Shown piece by piece: positions 17,905-27,076 of a stretch of 64,000 nucleotides of DNA. The notes beneath the pieces are model-generated. The model worked only from the letters and a program-made list of their open reading frames with translations. It ran no database searches and was not told where the DNA came from. The stretch is taken from positions 1,550,001 to 1,614,000 of the forward strand of contig CP082230.1 in assembly GCA_019856515.1 (NCBI GenBank). Reading direction: 5' to 3'. The translations under genes were made by a program, and so were the position numbers. Source of the stretch: Prolixibacteraceae bacterium. GTDB lineage: Bacteria; Bacteroidota; Bacteroidia; Bacteroidales; Prolixibacteraceae. The first letter of the stretch is position 1. The number at the start of each line of letters is the position of its first letter.

Positions 17905-18738
17905 TTATTTCTTTTTAGAAGCAGCAAAAGATTGTGTGATACGATCAAGTATTATAGCAAGGATTACAACTGCTAAACCACTTTCAAATCCTAAGCCAAT
18001 ATCTAGATTATTAATTCCTTCAAGAACTTTCTCTCCTAAGCCGCCAGCAGCAATCATACCTGCAATTACGACCATAGATAGCGACATCATAATAGTTTGA
18101 TTCACTCCAGCAAGTAGTGAGTTCTTGGCTAATGGCAGCTCTACTTTCATTAATACTTGCATTGGTGTAGCACCAAAAGATTTAGCGGCCTCAACGACTT
18201 CTGGTGAAACCTCTTTTATACCTAAAGAAGTTAGACGAACAGCTGGTGGCATAGCAAATATAATGGTAGCGAAAGCACCTGGTAATTTCCCAATGCTAAA
18301 GAATAGTACTGCTGGTATTAAATAGACAAAAGCAGGCATGGTTTGCATTAAATCTAATATAGGCCTTACACTCTTCTCTACAGAACTCTTTTTCGCACTA
18401 ATAATACCTAGTGGAATTGCTATTATCAATGCCACAACAGTAGATATTAGCACCAAAGCCAAAGTCTGCATTGTTTCAGTCCAAAATCCCATACTGTATA
18501 TAAACAGAAATCCGAGACCTGTTATTAGTGCTACACTCTTACCTCCTTTATACCAAGCAACTGCAACAAAAAGAGCAATAACAACATAAAAAGGAAAAAA
18601 TAAAAGCAGATTCTCAAAACCTTCAATAAGGCTATTTCCATTATCTTTAATTACATCAAATACAGAACCAAAATGTTCAGTTAACCACATCACAGCATTC
18701 TCAACACTTGATCCGATATTAAAAATTCTTTGTTCCAT
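17905..18738 (-). CDS. proW: Glycine betaine/proline ABC transporter permease (ProW/OpuAB)
   Basis: 277 residues with about six to seven transmembrane helices. The binding-protein-dependent transport signature EVVEAAKSFGATPMQVLMKVELPLA (the EAA loop that docks on the ATPase) is present near residue 180, and an MQTMPAFVYLIPAVLFF helix precedes it. It starts 6 bp after the ATPase stop and is cotranscribed with the ATPase and binding protein. It forms the inner-membrane channel for betaine uptake under osmotic stress. Confidence 0.94.
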   Translation of the reverse strand: MEQRIFNIGSSVENAVMWLTEHFGSVFDVIKDNGNSLIEGFENLLLFFPFYVVIALFVAVAWYKGGKSVALITGLGFLFIYSMGFWTETMQTLALVLISTVVALIIAIPLGIISAKKSSVEKSVRPILDLMQTMPAFVYLIPAVLFFSIGKLPGAFATIIFAMPPAVRLTSLGIKEVSPEVVEAAKSFGATPMQVLMKVELPLAKNSLLAGVNQTIMMSLSMVVIAGMIAAGGLGEKVLEGINNLDIGLGFESGLAVVILAIILDRITQSFAASKKK

Positions 18739-18744
18739 AAATAA

Positions 18745-19986
18745 TTATATTTCTTGAGCTTCTTCCTGAAGGATTTCGATCTCTTTAGAGTTGTATTTTG
18801 TAGATTCGATGATTAATGATGTCTGGGTAACAATTCCTAATAATTTACCGTTCGCTTCATCAACTACAGGTAAAGGAAAATGTGTATCAGCAATAAGAGG
18901 TAACATCTCCTCTACAGTAAAATGAGGATAAACACTTGCCACGTTAGATTCGATAAAACTGGTTAATGATAAGTTGCTATCTTTTAAAGCTCGTATCACA
19001 TTTCTTAATCGAATAAACCCAACGAACTGTAGCTTTTCATCCACTACAGGTAGTGCTGAAAGTCCTTTTTGACGCATCTTATGAATTAGACTTTGCGGGC
19101 CATCCTTCTTTAACTGAGCTACATCATTATTTTTAAACATGAGCGTTTCAGCGGAGATAACACATTTACGATCTACTTTTTCCACAAAAGCTTCCACATA
19201 TGGTGTTGCTGGTGAAGTCAAAATATCTTCAGCAGTTCCTACTTGCTCAATGACACCATCTTTCATAATGGCAATGCGATCACCAAGCTTTATGGCCTCA
19301 TCCAAATCGTGCGTAATAAACACAATCGTCTTCTTCAATTTATCTTGAAGGTCCAATAACTCATTCTGCATCTCTGATTTAATTAAAGGATCTAATGCAG
19401 AGAATGCCTCATCCATCAGAAGAATTTCAGGATCATTGGCCAAAGCTCGAGCTAGTCCAACTCGTTGTTGCATTCCTCCTGATAATTCAGATGGTAGCTT
19501 ATCTTCGAAGCCCTGCAATCCAACATTTATAATTGCATCATGAGCTATTTTTAATCGTTCTTCTTTTTTTATACCTTGGAGTTCTAGTCCAAACGCAACA
19601 TTATCAACAACCGATCGATGAGGTAACAATCCAAATTTCTGGAATACCATTGTCATTCCTTTTCTTCGAACTTCTCTCAAATCTTGTTGATTCATCTTAG
19701 TAATAGAATCTCCATGAAATATAACATCTCCAGATGTTGGGATATTAAGCAAATTCAAACATCTAAGTAATGAAGATTTTCCACTTCCAGAGAGTCCCAT
19801 AATAACAAATATCTCTCCTTCATAAATCTCAAGTGATGCATTATTAACACCGATAGTTGCACCTGTTTTCTTCAGAATTTCACTTTTTGTAATACCCTTT
19901 TTAAGTAGTGCTAATGCTTCTTTTTTATTCTTTCCAAATATTAGATTTAGGTCTTTTACTTCTATCTTAATATTAGATTCTGGCAT
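18745..19986 (-). CDS. proV: Glycine betaine/proline ABC transporter ATP-binding protein with CBS domains
   Basis: 413 residues. Walker A GLSGSGKSS (about 69-77), Q-loop FQKFGLLPH, signature LSGGMQQRVGLARAL, Walker B EILLMDEAFSALDP and the H-loop ITHDLDEA are all intact. Two C-terminal CBS domains (about 285-405) form the Bateman module that senses ionic strength in OpuA-type importers. The N-terminal IFGKNKKEALALLKKG is typical of ProV. First gene of the operon. Energises betaine uptake. Confidence 0.95.
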   Translation of the reverse strand: MPESNIKIEVKDLNLIFGKNKKEALALLKKGITKSEILKKTGATIGVNNASLEIYEGEIFVIMGLSGSGKSSLLRCLNLLNIPTSGDVIFHGDSITKMNQQDLREVRRKGMTMVFQKFGLLPHRSVVDNVAFGLELQGIKKEERLKIAHDAIINVGLQGFEDKLPSELSGGMQQRVGLARALANDPEILLMDEAFSALDPLIKSEMQNELLDLQDKLKKTIVFITHDLDEAIKLGDRIAIMKDGVIEQVGTAEDILTSPATPYVEAFVEKVDRKCVISAETLMFKNNDVAQLKKDGPQSLIHKMRQKGLSALPVVDEKLQFVGFIRLRNVIRALKDSNLSLTSFIESNVASVYPHFTVEEMLPLIADTHFPLPVVDEANGKLLGIVTQTSLIIESTKYNSKEIEILQEEAQEI

Positions 19987-20377
19987 ATTATTTTTTTGAT
20001 TTCATTAATTCAATCGAAGGCAAAAGACATTAAATGTTCGACGCGACATGTAACAACTATAAGTATCCCCCAAATTGATTTAAGACAAATATAAAGCAAA
20101 GATTTCAACCATAAAAACAGGATTTTACATATATATCCAGATCAAATGGTATAATACACCATGAATTTATGTTCTATACGACACATTAAATATATACACA
20201 CAAAAACCTTATTATCAATGTATTACGCACACAAACCCACAACACAAATATCGTTTCTAAGAAATGCATTTCAGAGCATTAATTAAGAGTTCTCAAAGAG
20301 TCATTTAATAACAATAAGTTAATATTAGAAGAACGTACATGAGCCTATTTTATCCCAAAAGAATCAAACGAACAAAA
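19987..20377. other. Intergenic region upstream of proV
   Basis: About 390 bp of AT-rich DNA that must contain the betaine operon promoter (minus strand). I saw no gene, riboswitch or strong hairpin in it. Confidence 0.45.
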
Positions 20378-20419
20378 AAAGGTGTAACCAATTTCTTGCG
20401 AAATATTGGTTACACCTTT
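20378..20419 (-). terminator. Terminator of the selU-selD operon
   Basis: 15-bp stem (AAAGGTGTAACCAAT and its complement) with a 12-nt loop. Read on the minus strand it is followed by a run of T. Confidence 0.9.
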
Positions 20420-20478
20420 ACAAATATTTGAATTTATGCCCCTATTAAAATTTAAGAGGCAGGAATTTTATCTAATGA

Positions 20479-21513
20479 TTACTCCTTTACGTGAACCACA
20501 TATTCAGAGGTAGGGATTGTTTGTCCAAAACATATTGGATCCCATCCATATCTCTTTGCGACTTCGAAGAATTGCTCCTCCTGGTCAGGTCTTACAGCAA
20601 CCAATAATCCTCCACTTGTTTGGGGATCACAAAGAACACTTTTCTGCTCTTCAGTTAGAGGAGATATCTTATCCCCATAACTATCAAAATTACGGTGTGT
20701 CCCACCAGGAAAAGTTTTAAGATCAATATACTTCTGCAAACCATCAATTAATGGCACCTTCGACATACTAATCTCAGAACTCATACCAGAGCCCTCACAC
20801 AACTCTTTCAAATGCCCTAAAAGACCGAAACCTGTAACATCAGTCATTGCCGTTACGCCCTCTAATGTCCCTAATTCAGCACCAATCTTATTTAATGTGA
20901 TCATTGAATTTCTCGCTTTGAGTCGATCCTCTTCATCAAGTAGGCCCTTTTTTTGAGCAGTACTTAAAATCCCAACACCAAGAGGCTTTGATAAATATAG
21001 ATTGCATCCAACTTGGCCAGAAGCATTCTTTTTTATCATATTCTTCTTTGCTATTCCCGTTACAGCCAAACCAAATATTGGTTCAGGACCATCAATACTA
21101 TGTCCTCCAGCAATTGTAATTCCTGCTTCTTTACAAGCTTTTCTAGCACCATTCATTACTTTTGCGGCCACAGATGTATCCAACTGTTTGGTTGGCCAAC
21201 AAAGGATTGCTAACGCCATCAAAGGCTTGCCACCCATCGCATAGATATCGCTAATGGCATTGACAGAGGCAATGGCTCCAAAATCCTCCGGATCATCCAC
21301 TATTGGCATAAAGAAATCTGTCGTAGAGATAATAACATTATCATCATCTATTTCATATACCGCAGCATCATCTAAAGTACCATTTCCAACTAATAGCTTA
21401 GGATCAAGATGAGAGGTTGGAACTTGATCTAAAATCTCTTTTAACACCTTTGGTGCAATTTTGCATCCACACCCAGCACCATGTGAATATTGGGTTAACT
21501 TAACACACTCCAT
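20479..21513 (-). CDS. selD: Selenide, water dikinase (selenophosphate synthetase)
   Basis: 344 residues. The N terminus LTQYSHGAGCGCK carries the catalytic Cys15 and Lys18, at the positions of Cys17 and Lys20 of the E. coli enzyme, so this is a cysteine form and not a selenoprotein. ATP-binding and dimer motifs follow: IISTTDFFMPIVDDPEDFG, ASVNAISDIYAMGG, AGGHSIDGPEP, TDVTGFGLLGHL and CDPQTSGGLLVAV. It makes selenophosphate from selenide and ATP. Its start overlaps the 3' end of selU by 14 bp, so the product is most directly used by SelU for tRNA selenouridine. Confidence 0.96.
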   Translation of the reverse strand: MECVKLTQYSHGAGCGCKIAPKVLKEILDQVPTSHLDPKLLVGNGTLDDAAVYEIDDDNVIISTTDFFMPIVDDPEDFGAIASVNAISDIYAMGGKPLMALAILCWPTKQLDTSVAAKVMNGARKACKEAGITIAGGHSIDGPEPIFGLAVTGIAKKNMIKKNASGQVGCNLYLSKPLGVGILSTAQKKGLLDEEDRLKARNSMITLNKIGAELGTLEGVTAMTDVTGFGLLGHLKELCEGSGMSSEISMSKVPLIDGLQKYIDLKTFPGGTHRNFDSYGDKISPLTEEQKSVLCDPQTSGGLLVAVRPDQEEQFFEVAKRYGWDPICFGQTIPTSEYVVHVKE

Positions 21514-22549
21514 ATATTTGGTCGTAATTTGTTTCTATCTCTTCAATTAATATTCTGGCATGATCGTCAGAAGAGGTGTTTGGCAAAACTTTTGTGAAAA
21601 CATGCTTTTTATCCTTCATCTGATCACGACTATATTCATATGTTTTGTCATAATACTCTAACAAAAGGTCTGCCACCACATCGAAATCACCGCTTTCATA
21701 ACAAGATAAAATATGATCTTTACGTTGATGTCCTAATCTTTTCACTAAATTGTTTATTGCACCTTTCATCTTATCAGTATCCAAACGACTGTAGTCTTTA
21801 ACCAACTGTTTTACACGATATTCACGAGTCATCTCGATAACCAATAAAGCACAGTGATTCATTCTTTCCCAAAAAGGATCTGGAAGAAAAACCCTTCCGA
21901 TGAATTTACTTTCTCCCTCAACCCATACAGGCTTGGAAGGATCAAGTAATCTCACTTTTTGGTAAAGGTCATTTTGAAACTGCTGAGTTGAAGGTTGACT
22001 CTTTTGTCCAATTCCACCAAAGGCAGATCCTCGATGAGATGCCAATGCCTCAAGATCAATAATTTGACTTCCACTTTTTTCTAGATGATGAAGAATATCT
22101 GTTTTTCCACTACCTGAGAATCCTTCAAGTACGATTAGCTTTGGTAACTGATCTACATGTTCCAAAAGATGACTTCGATAAGCTTTGTAACCACCGGTTA
22201 AAACATAACATTTAATCCCTACTTTCTCGAATAACCATGCCATAGACTGTGACCGCATTCCACCTCTCCAACAATGGATCAGGATTGTATTATCTACAGC
22301 CATTTTCTTTGCTCTCTTAGCCCAAACAGACATCTTAGGACCAACAAATTCAAGCCCCTTTAAAACAGCCGTATCTTTACCTTGCCTCTTATAAATCGTT
22401 CCGACCTTCGCCCGCTCATCATTATCGAATAGTGACATATTCACTGCATTTGGAATATGTCCTTCTTCAAATTCTCCAGGCGATCTCACATCAATGATAG
22501 GATATTTCTCTGACTTTACTAAAAACTCTTCTGCGCTTATTAATTCCAT
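21500..22549 (-). CDS. selU: tRNA 2-selenouridine synthase (rhodanese + P-loop)
   Basis: 349 residues. The N-terminal rhodanese domain (about 1-130) contains the active-site Cys93 in HCWRGGMRSQSMAWL. The C-terminal P-loop domain has GFSGSGKT (143-150). This two-domain layout is diagnostic of SelU/MnmH (YbbB), which geranylates the 2-thiouridine at the wobble position of certain tRNAs and exchanges it for selenium using selenophosphate. It overlaps selD by 14 bp in a two-gene operon. No selA, selB or selC is visible in the window. Confidence 0.95.
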   Translation of the reverse strand: MELISAEEFLVKSEKYPIIDVRSPGEFEEGHIPNAVNMSLFDNDERAKVGTIYKRQGKDTAVLKGLEFVGPKMSVWAKRAKKMAVDNTILIHCWRGGMRSQSMAWLFEKVGIKCYVLTGGYKAYRSHLLEHVDQLPKLIVLEGFSGSGKTDILHHLEKSGSQIIDLEALASHRGSAFGGIGQKSQPSTQQFQNDLYQKVRLLDPSKPVWVEGESKFIGRVFLPDPFWERMNHCALLVIEMTREYRVKQLVKDYSRLDTDKMKGAINNLVKRLGHQRKDHILSCYESGDFDVVADLLLEYYDKTYEYSRDQMKDKKHVFTKVLPNTSSDDHARILIEEIETNYDQIYGVC

Positions 22550-22738
22550 GTAAATACTATTTCTCTTAATATGTAAGCAGCATCTTCATGTCGAGCAGTC
22601 TTGTCAAACAAATAGTGTCTGACATAAGGCCATCTCAGCTTGGAGATTGTTCTGATAAGATAAAAGTAGTATAAAAAGCATGTAGAATAAAATTATCAAA
22701 TACTAAAATATTTTCATTACATACAGCAAAACAAGAAT

Positions 22739-22777
22739 CCCCTACAAATGGGAACTAAATAGTTCCCAATGTAGGGG
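22739..22777 (-). terminator. Strong hairpin downstream of the RND efflux operon
   Basis: CCCCTACA and TGGGAACT pair with AGTTCCCA and TGTAGGGG around a 4-nt loop, with only a small internal loop. Read on the minus strand it is followed by the T-rich ATTCTTGTTTTG. It lies about 50 nt after the MFP stop. Confidence 0.75.
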
Positions 22778-22826
22778 CACAAGAGAAATAGTCATCAACA
22801 AACATGACAACAACTAAACTATAAGA

Positions 22827-23903
22827 CTACCGTGCATATTGTATTTCACTTCCTGCAGGGATCTCTTCTGATCCTCTGACTAATAGTATATCTTTATCAG
22901 ACAACTCTCCAAATATTTCTACAGAATCGTTATTCACAACCCCCATTTTCACATCTATCCATTTGGTTCTTTTATCAACTACTGCCACGACAAATTGTTC
23001 TTTCATAGTGGTTACAACAGCACTCATGGGAACCATGAATCCTTTATATCCTTTGAACATATTCAATTCTCCTTTTGCATACATTCCAGGAAGCAATTGA
23101 AGTGAATCATTTTTGAATCGATATTCCCATTTTTCGGTTCTTGACTGTGCGGATATGATATTTGATTTTCTAGAAAATGGTGCTTTAAATTGTTTTCTCC
23201 TTATACTCTCTGTACTAAAAGTGATCGAATCTGTTGAAGGGGTGTCTTTGACATATAATTCTGGCATATTAAAATGAAGACGTAACACAAAAGGGTTGTC
23301 AATGGTTAAAATGACATCTTGTTTATTGCCTCCAACAAAATCACCAACATTTAATTCTCGACTTGTAACTACGCCATCAAACGGAGCACGTATCTCAAGG
23401 TATTGTTCCATCTCCCGATACAAACGAGTTGAAGCCAAAGCGGCCAAATACAACTCTTTAGATGACAGCATCATGTTTTTAGCTGTTATAAGTTGAATTT
23501 GAGAAACAGCCCCTTCTAAGGAAGAAACGTTCTTGAAACGTTCATACTCCTCCTTTTTAATTAAATAATGCGATTTTGCTTCTTTTTCATGTGCTTTCGC
23601 TTCAAGTAGTTTTGCATTCATTTCAGGCGCATCCACGACAACAAGCAGTTGCCCTTTTTTAATAAAATCACCTATATCCACTTTCAACAATTTAATATAA
23701 CCAGGAATTTTTGCTCTTATTTTTGCCTGCTCCAATGAACTTAACTCTACAGGAATTGATATATTGTATTTTATCTTTTGACGCTTTAATTCGAACACCT
23801 TGTGTATTTTCTCCTCTTTTGTAGGTTCTATTGATTGCTTCTCATTGCAAGCGAAGACAATGAAGCTTAACATTAGTGTTAAAACAGTTAATCTGGATTT
23901 CAT
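22827..23903 (-). CDS. RND efflux periplasmic adaptor (membrane fusion) lipoprotein
   Basis: 358 residues. A signal peptide with lipobox FIVFAC puts the lipidated Cys at residue 19. The HlyD/AcrA layout follows: a beta-barrel/lipoyl half-motif IRAKIPGYIKLLKVDIGDFIKKGQLL, a helical hairpin (about 85-155), the return lipoyl half IRAPFDGVVTSRELNVGDFV, and C-terminal barrel and membrane-proximal domains. It bridges the inner-membrane pump and the TolC channel encoded upstream in the same operon, 19 bp away from the pump gene. Confidence 0.93.
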   Translation of the reverse strand: MKSRLTVLTLMLSFIVFACNEKQSIEPTKEEKIHKVFELKRQKIKYNISIPVELSSLEQAKIRAKIPGYIKLLKVDIGDFIKKGQLLVVVDAPEMNAKLLEAKAHEKEAKSHYLIKKEEYERFKNVSSLEGAVSQIQLITAKNMMLSSKELYLAALASTRLYREMEQYLEIRAPFDGVVTSRELNVGDFVGGNKQDVILTIDNPFVLRLHFNMPELYVKDTPSTDSITFSTESIRRKQFKAPFSRKSNIISAQSRTEKWEYRFKNDSLQLLPGMYAKGELNMFKGYKGFMVPMSAVVTTMKEQFVVAVVDKRTKWIDVKMGVVNNDSVEIFGELSDKDILLVRGSEEIPAGSEIQYAR

Positions 23904-23922
23904 GCCGTATATTTTTTTCGAA

Positions 23923-26900
23923 TCATTTCGATGTATTATTAATGTAATATCGACTCTGTATATCTTCAGGGTCTAGCGATTCACTCTGATATTTTATATT
24001 TGCAACAAATTGTTGATATACAATAGGCAAAAAGAGCAACGTTCCAATCATAGAAAAGAAAAGCCCACCCAATACTGCAACCCCTAATGGAGCAACTTGA
24101 TCCCCTCCTTCACCTAATCCTAATGACATAGGCAGCATTCCTGCAATCATTGCAAATGAAGTCATTAGAATTGGACGCAATCGGTTTTTTGCAGCATTAA
24201 TCGCAACATCTTTACCGTGATATTTTCGGATATTTTCAGCATCTGTAACAAATAATACTGCATTAGATATTGCAACACCAATTGCCATAATAGTACCCAT
24301 ATATGACTGAATATTTAAACTATTTCCAGTCATCAATAGAAATAAAAGTGATCCACCAATAACAAGTGGAACAATAGACAGAGAAACGAGTGATATACGA
24401 AACGATTGAAAACTTACTGCTAGTAACAACAAGATAACGACAATAGCGATCAGTAGACCTTGTTTTAATTCGGACATTGTTAATCCAAGCAGATCAGCTT
24501 GCCCTCTTGTTAACACTTTCACCCCTTTAGGTAGTTCACCGACTCTTTTAATGGCTTGATCTATTTGACCAATAACATGACCTAAATCTGAATTATGAAT
24601 ATTTGCCGTAATTGTAATAAATCGTTGTTGATTTAAGCGATCATACTCTGCAGGAGAAACTCCCGTTTTAACCGTTGCTACATCTCTAACATAAACTTTC
24701 TCATCGTGATTATTCTTTACTGGAACTGAGGCCAACGCTTTTATACTCTTCATTTGATATTGTGGAAACTCTACCTGTACTTGATAAGCAACTCCAGAGA
24801 TAGGATCTCTCCAATAGTTCGGTTTGGTAAAACGCGAAGAGGAGGTTGCTGCCACTAGAGATTTTGATATTTGATCCGTCATGATACCCATTTTACTCGC
24901 TTTTACACGGTCTATAGATATTTTTATTTCGGGATAATCAAGTCTTGTTGCAATCTGGACATCTCTCAATGACGGAATTTTATCCATTTGATCTTTTACC
25001 TTTCTTGCAATATCCATTGAACCCTGTAAATCCTTTCCTAAAATGGTGATTTCAATGGGGTTTGTTGAACCAAGGTTCATTACTTGATCTACAAGATCTC
25101 CAGGTTCAAACGATAGTACTGCATCTGGATATTTCACTTTAAAACGATTACGCAACTCCTCTTTAAGAACTTCAATTGGATAGTCTGTACCTTTAACTAG
25201 ATTTATCTTTGTAACCGACTCGTGAGGACCACTAGTCCACAAGTGGATAAGGTTAACAGGAAAACTTGAAGGCTGAGTTCCAATAAAGGATGAACTAATA
25301 TCGACTCTATTTTCACCTACAATCTCATCAACAGTAGTCAATAATGATTTCGTAGCTATTTCTGTCGTTTCAATCCGAGTCCCTGAATCTAAACGTAGCC
25401 TGACTTGGAGCTGCCCTGCATCCACTTTTGGAAAAATATCCACCCCTATAAGCAAACCACTAGAAAGAAGAATGATTAAGGTAATAAAGAATAGTACCAC
25501 CAATGATCTCTTCTTATTTTCAATAGAGCGAGTCAGTCGTAATGCGTAATTAGCCTTCAAGGATGAAAACCTACTACTCTCACTTTTCGTATGATCTATC
25601 TTCTTCATAATCCACACAGCCATTACAGGGACAAAAGTCATCGACAACAAAAACGATGCAATCATAGAGAAACCTACAGCTAGGGACATCGGCATAAACA
25701 TTCCTTTTGGAACTCCAGACATAAATAGAGCTGGAGCAAAGACAGATAAGATGGAAAATAAAATCAAGAGTTTAGGTATTACAATTTCCCTACACCCATG
25801 CAAAATAGCAAGAGCCTTACTTTTCCCCATCTCCATATGTCTATGAATATTTTCAATCGTCACTGTCGCTTCATCCACGAGTAATCCTACTGAAAGCGCC
25901 AACCCTCCAAGTGTCATAATATTAATTGTTTGCCCCACGATACCTAGACATATTACACTCGACAAAATTGCAATTGGAATAGTTAAAACAACAATCAGTG
26001 CCCCTCTTCGATCTCCTAGGAATAGAAGTATCATCAAACCGGTCAATAAAGCACCAAGCAGCCCTTCAAAAGCGACACTTTTTAAGGAATTTATTACATA
26101 TCCCGATTGGTCAAATTCATATGAGACTTTAATATCTTCAGGAACGGAGGCTTGCATTTCTGGTAATGCTCTTTTCACATTCTTCACCACTTCCCATGTC
26201 GATGCATCTGCTCTTTTCGTTACGGGAATATAAACAGACCTTGCACCATTTACCAAAGCATAACCAGTAGTTATATCTGTACCAACACGAACATTTGCAA
26301 CATCTCCAAGAAAAACAGTCGGTCCCTCATCTGCACTTAGAGGTATCTTCTCAAAATCACTCACTTTCTCAATTACAGAGTTTTGTGATGCAATCAACAT
26401 CTTGTCTCCGATACCAATATTACCCGCTGGTGAGATTCTATTAGACTGTGCAAGTCGATTCACTATTTCATCTGGAGTCAAGTTATATTTTTGAACTTGA
26501 GAAGGATTAAGTTTTACGACAACGGTTTTCGCACTACCACCAAATGGAGGCGGTGCTGAAACTCCTGGCAGCGTAGAGAACATCGGACGAACTTTAAATA
26601 ATGCAAGATCGGCTATCTCTCCTAATGTTCTAGTATCTGATGAAAAAATGAGTTGTCCTACAGGTACACTACCTGCATCAAAACGAGTGATAAATGGAGG
26701 GACGGTTCCTGGAGGCATAAAGGCTCGAGACCTATTAACATATCCCACAATTTCTGCTGCAGCTTGGCTCATATCAGTCCCTTCATGGAAAATAACTTTA
26801 ATTAAAGCATTTCCTTGAACAGATTTTGATTCAACCGATTTTACTCCGGTCACATACAAAAAGTGATACTCATAGTAGTTCGTAACAAAAGACTCCATCT

Positions 26901-27072
26901 GTTCTGGAGACAAACCACCATAAGGCTGAGCAACATATATTGTTGGGGATCCAAAAGAAGGAAAAATATCAACCTTCATCTTTTTAATGGAGAGGATCGA
27001 GAAGAAGACAACTGCTAAAATTGCCACAAGTACGGTTATGGGCTTTCTTAAAGCCCCTTCAATTAATTTCAT
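23923..27072 (-). CDS. RND-family multidrug/metal efflux pump (AcrB/CusA-like)
   Basis: 1049 residues, the normal length. It starts with a TM helix (KPITVLVAILAVVFF), then a large periplasmic loop with SPEQMESFVTNYYEY. The TM4 proton-relay segment reads GLLVDEATVTIENI, where the usual Asp-Asp pair of AcrB is Asp-Glu. A second half repeats the architecture (LLIAIVVILLLLAVSFQSF, IMAIGVAISNAVLFV, LRPILMTSFAMIAGMLPM). Proton-driven export from periplasm or inner membrane is implied; the substrate cannot be told. The operon order is TolC, pump, adaptor with 4- and 19-bp gaps. Confidence 0.94.
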   Translation of the reverse strand: MKLIEGALRKPITVLVAILAVVFFSILSIKKMKVDIFPSFGSPTIYVAQPYGGLSPEQMESFVTNYYEYHFLYVTGVKSVESKSVQGNALIKVIFHEGTDMSQAAAEIVGYVNRSRAFMPPGTVPPFITRFDAGSVPVGQLIFSSDTRTLGEIADLALFKVRPMFSTLPGVSAPPPFGGSAKTVVVKLNPSQVQKYNLTPDEIVNRLAQSNRISPAGNIGIGDKMLIASQNSVIEKVSDFEKIPLSADEGPTVFLGDVANVRVGTDITTGYALVNGARSVYIPVTKRADASTWEVVKNVKRALPEMQASVPEDIKVSYEFDQSGYVINSLKSVAFEGLLGALLTGLMILLFLGDRRGALIVVLTIPIAILSSVICLGIVGQTINIMTLGGLALSVGLLVDEATVTIENIHRHMEMGKSKALAILHGCREIVIPKLLILFSILSVFAPALFMSGVPKGMFMPMSLAVGFSMIASFLLSMTFVPVMAVWIMKKIDHTKSESSRFSSLKANYALRLTRSIENKKRSLVVLFFITLIILLSSGLLIGVDIFPKVDAGQLQVRLRLDSGTRIETTEIATKSLLTTVDEIVGENRVDISSSFIGTQPSSFPVNLIHLWTSGPHESVTKINLVKGTDYPIEVLKEELRNRFKVKYPDAVLSFEPGDLVDQVMNLGSTNPIEITILGKDLQGSMDIARKVKDQMDKIPSLRDVQIATRLDYPEIKISIDRVKASKMGIMTDQISKSLVAATSSSRFTKPNYWRDPISGVAYQVQVEFPQYQMKSIKALASVPVKNNHDEKVYVRDVATVKTGVSPAEYDRLNQQRFITITANIHNSDLGHVIGQIDQAIKRVGELPKGVKVLTRGQADLLGLTMSELKQGLLIAIVVILLLLAVSFQSFRISLVSLSIVPLVIGGSLLFLLMTGNSLNIQSYMGTIMAIGVAISNAVLFVTDAENIRKYHGKDVAINAAKNRLRPILMTSFAMIAGMLPMSLGLGEGGDQVAPLGVAVLGGLFFSMIGTLLFLPIVYQQFVANIKYQSESLDPEDIQSRYYINNTSK

Positions 27073-27076
27073 ATCC

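Noticed and set aside
20479..21513. SelD as a selenocysteine-containing protein
   Set aside because: The catalytic position is an ordinary Cys codon (Cys15) and no in-frame TGA is present.
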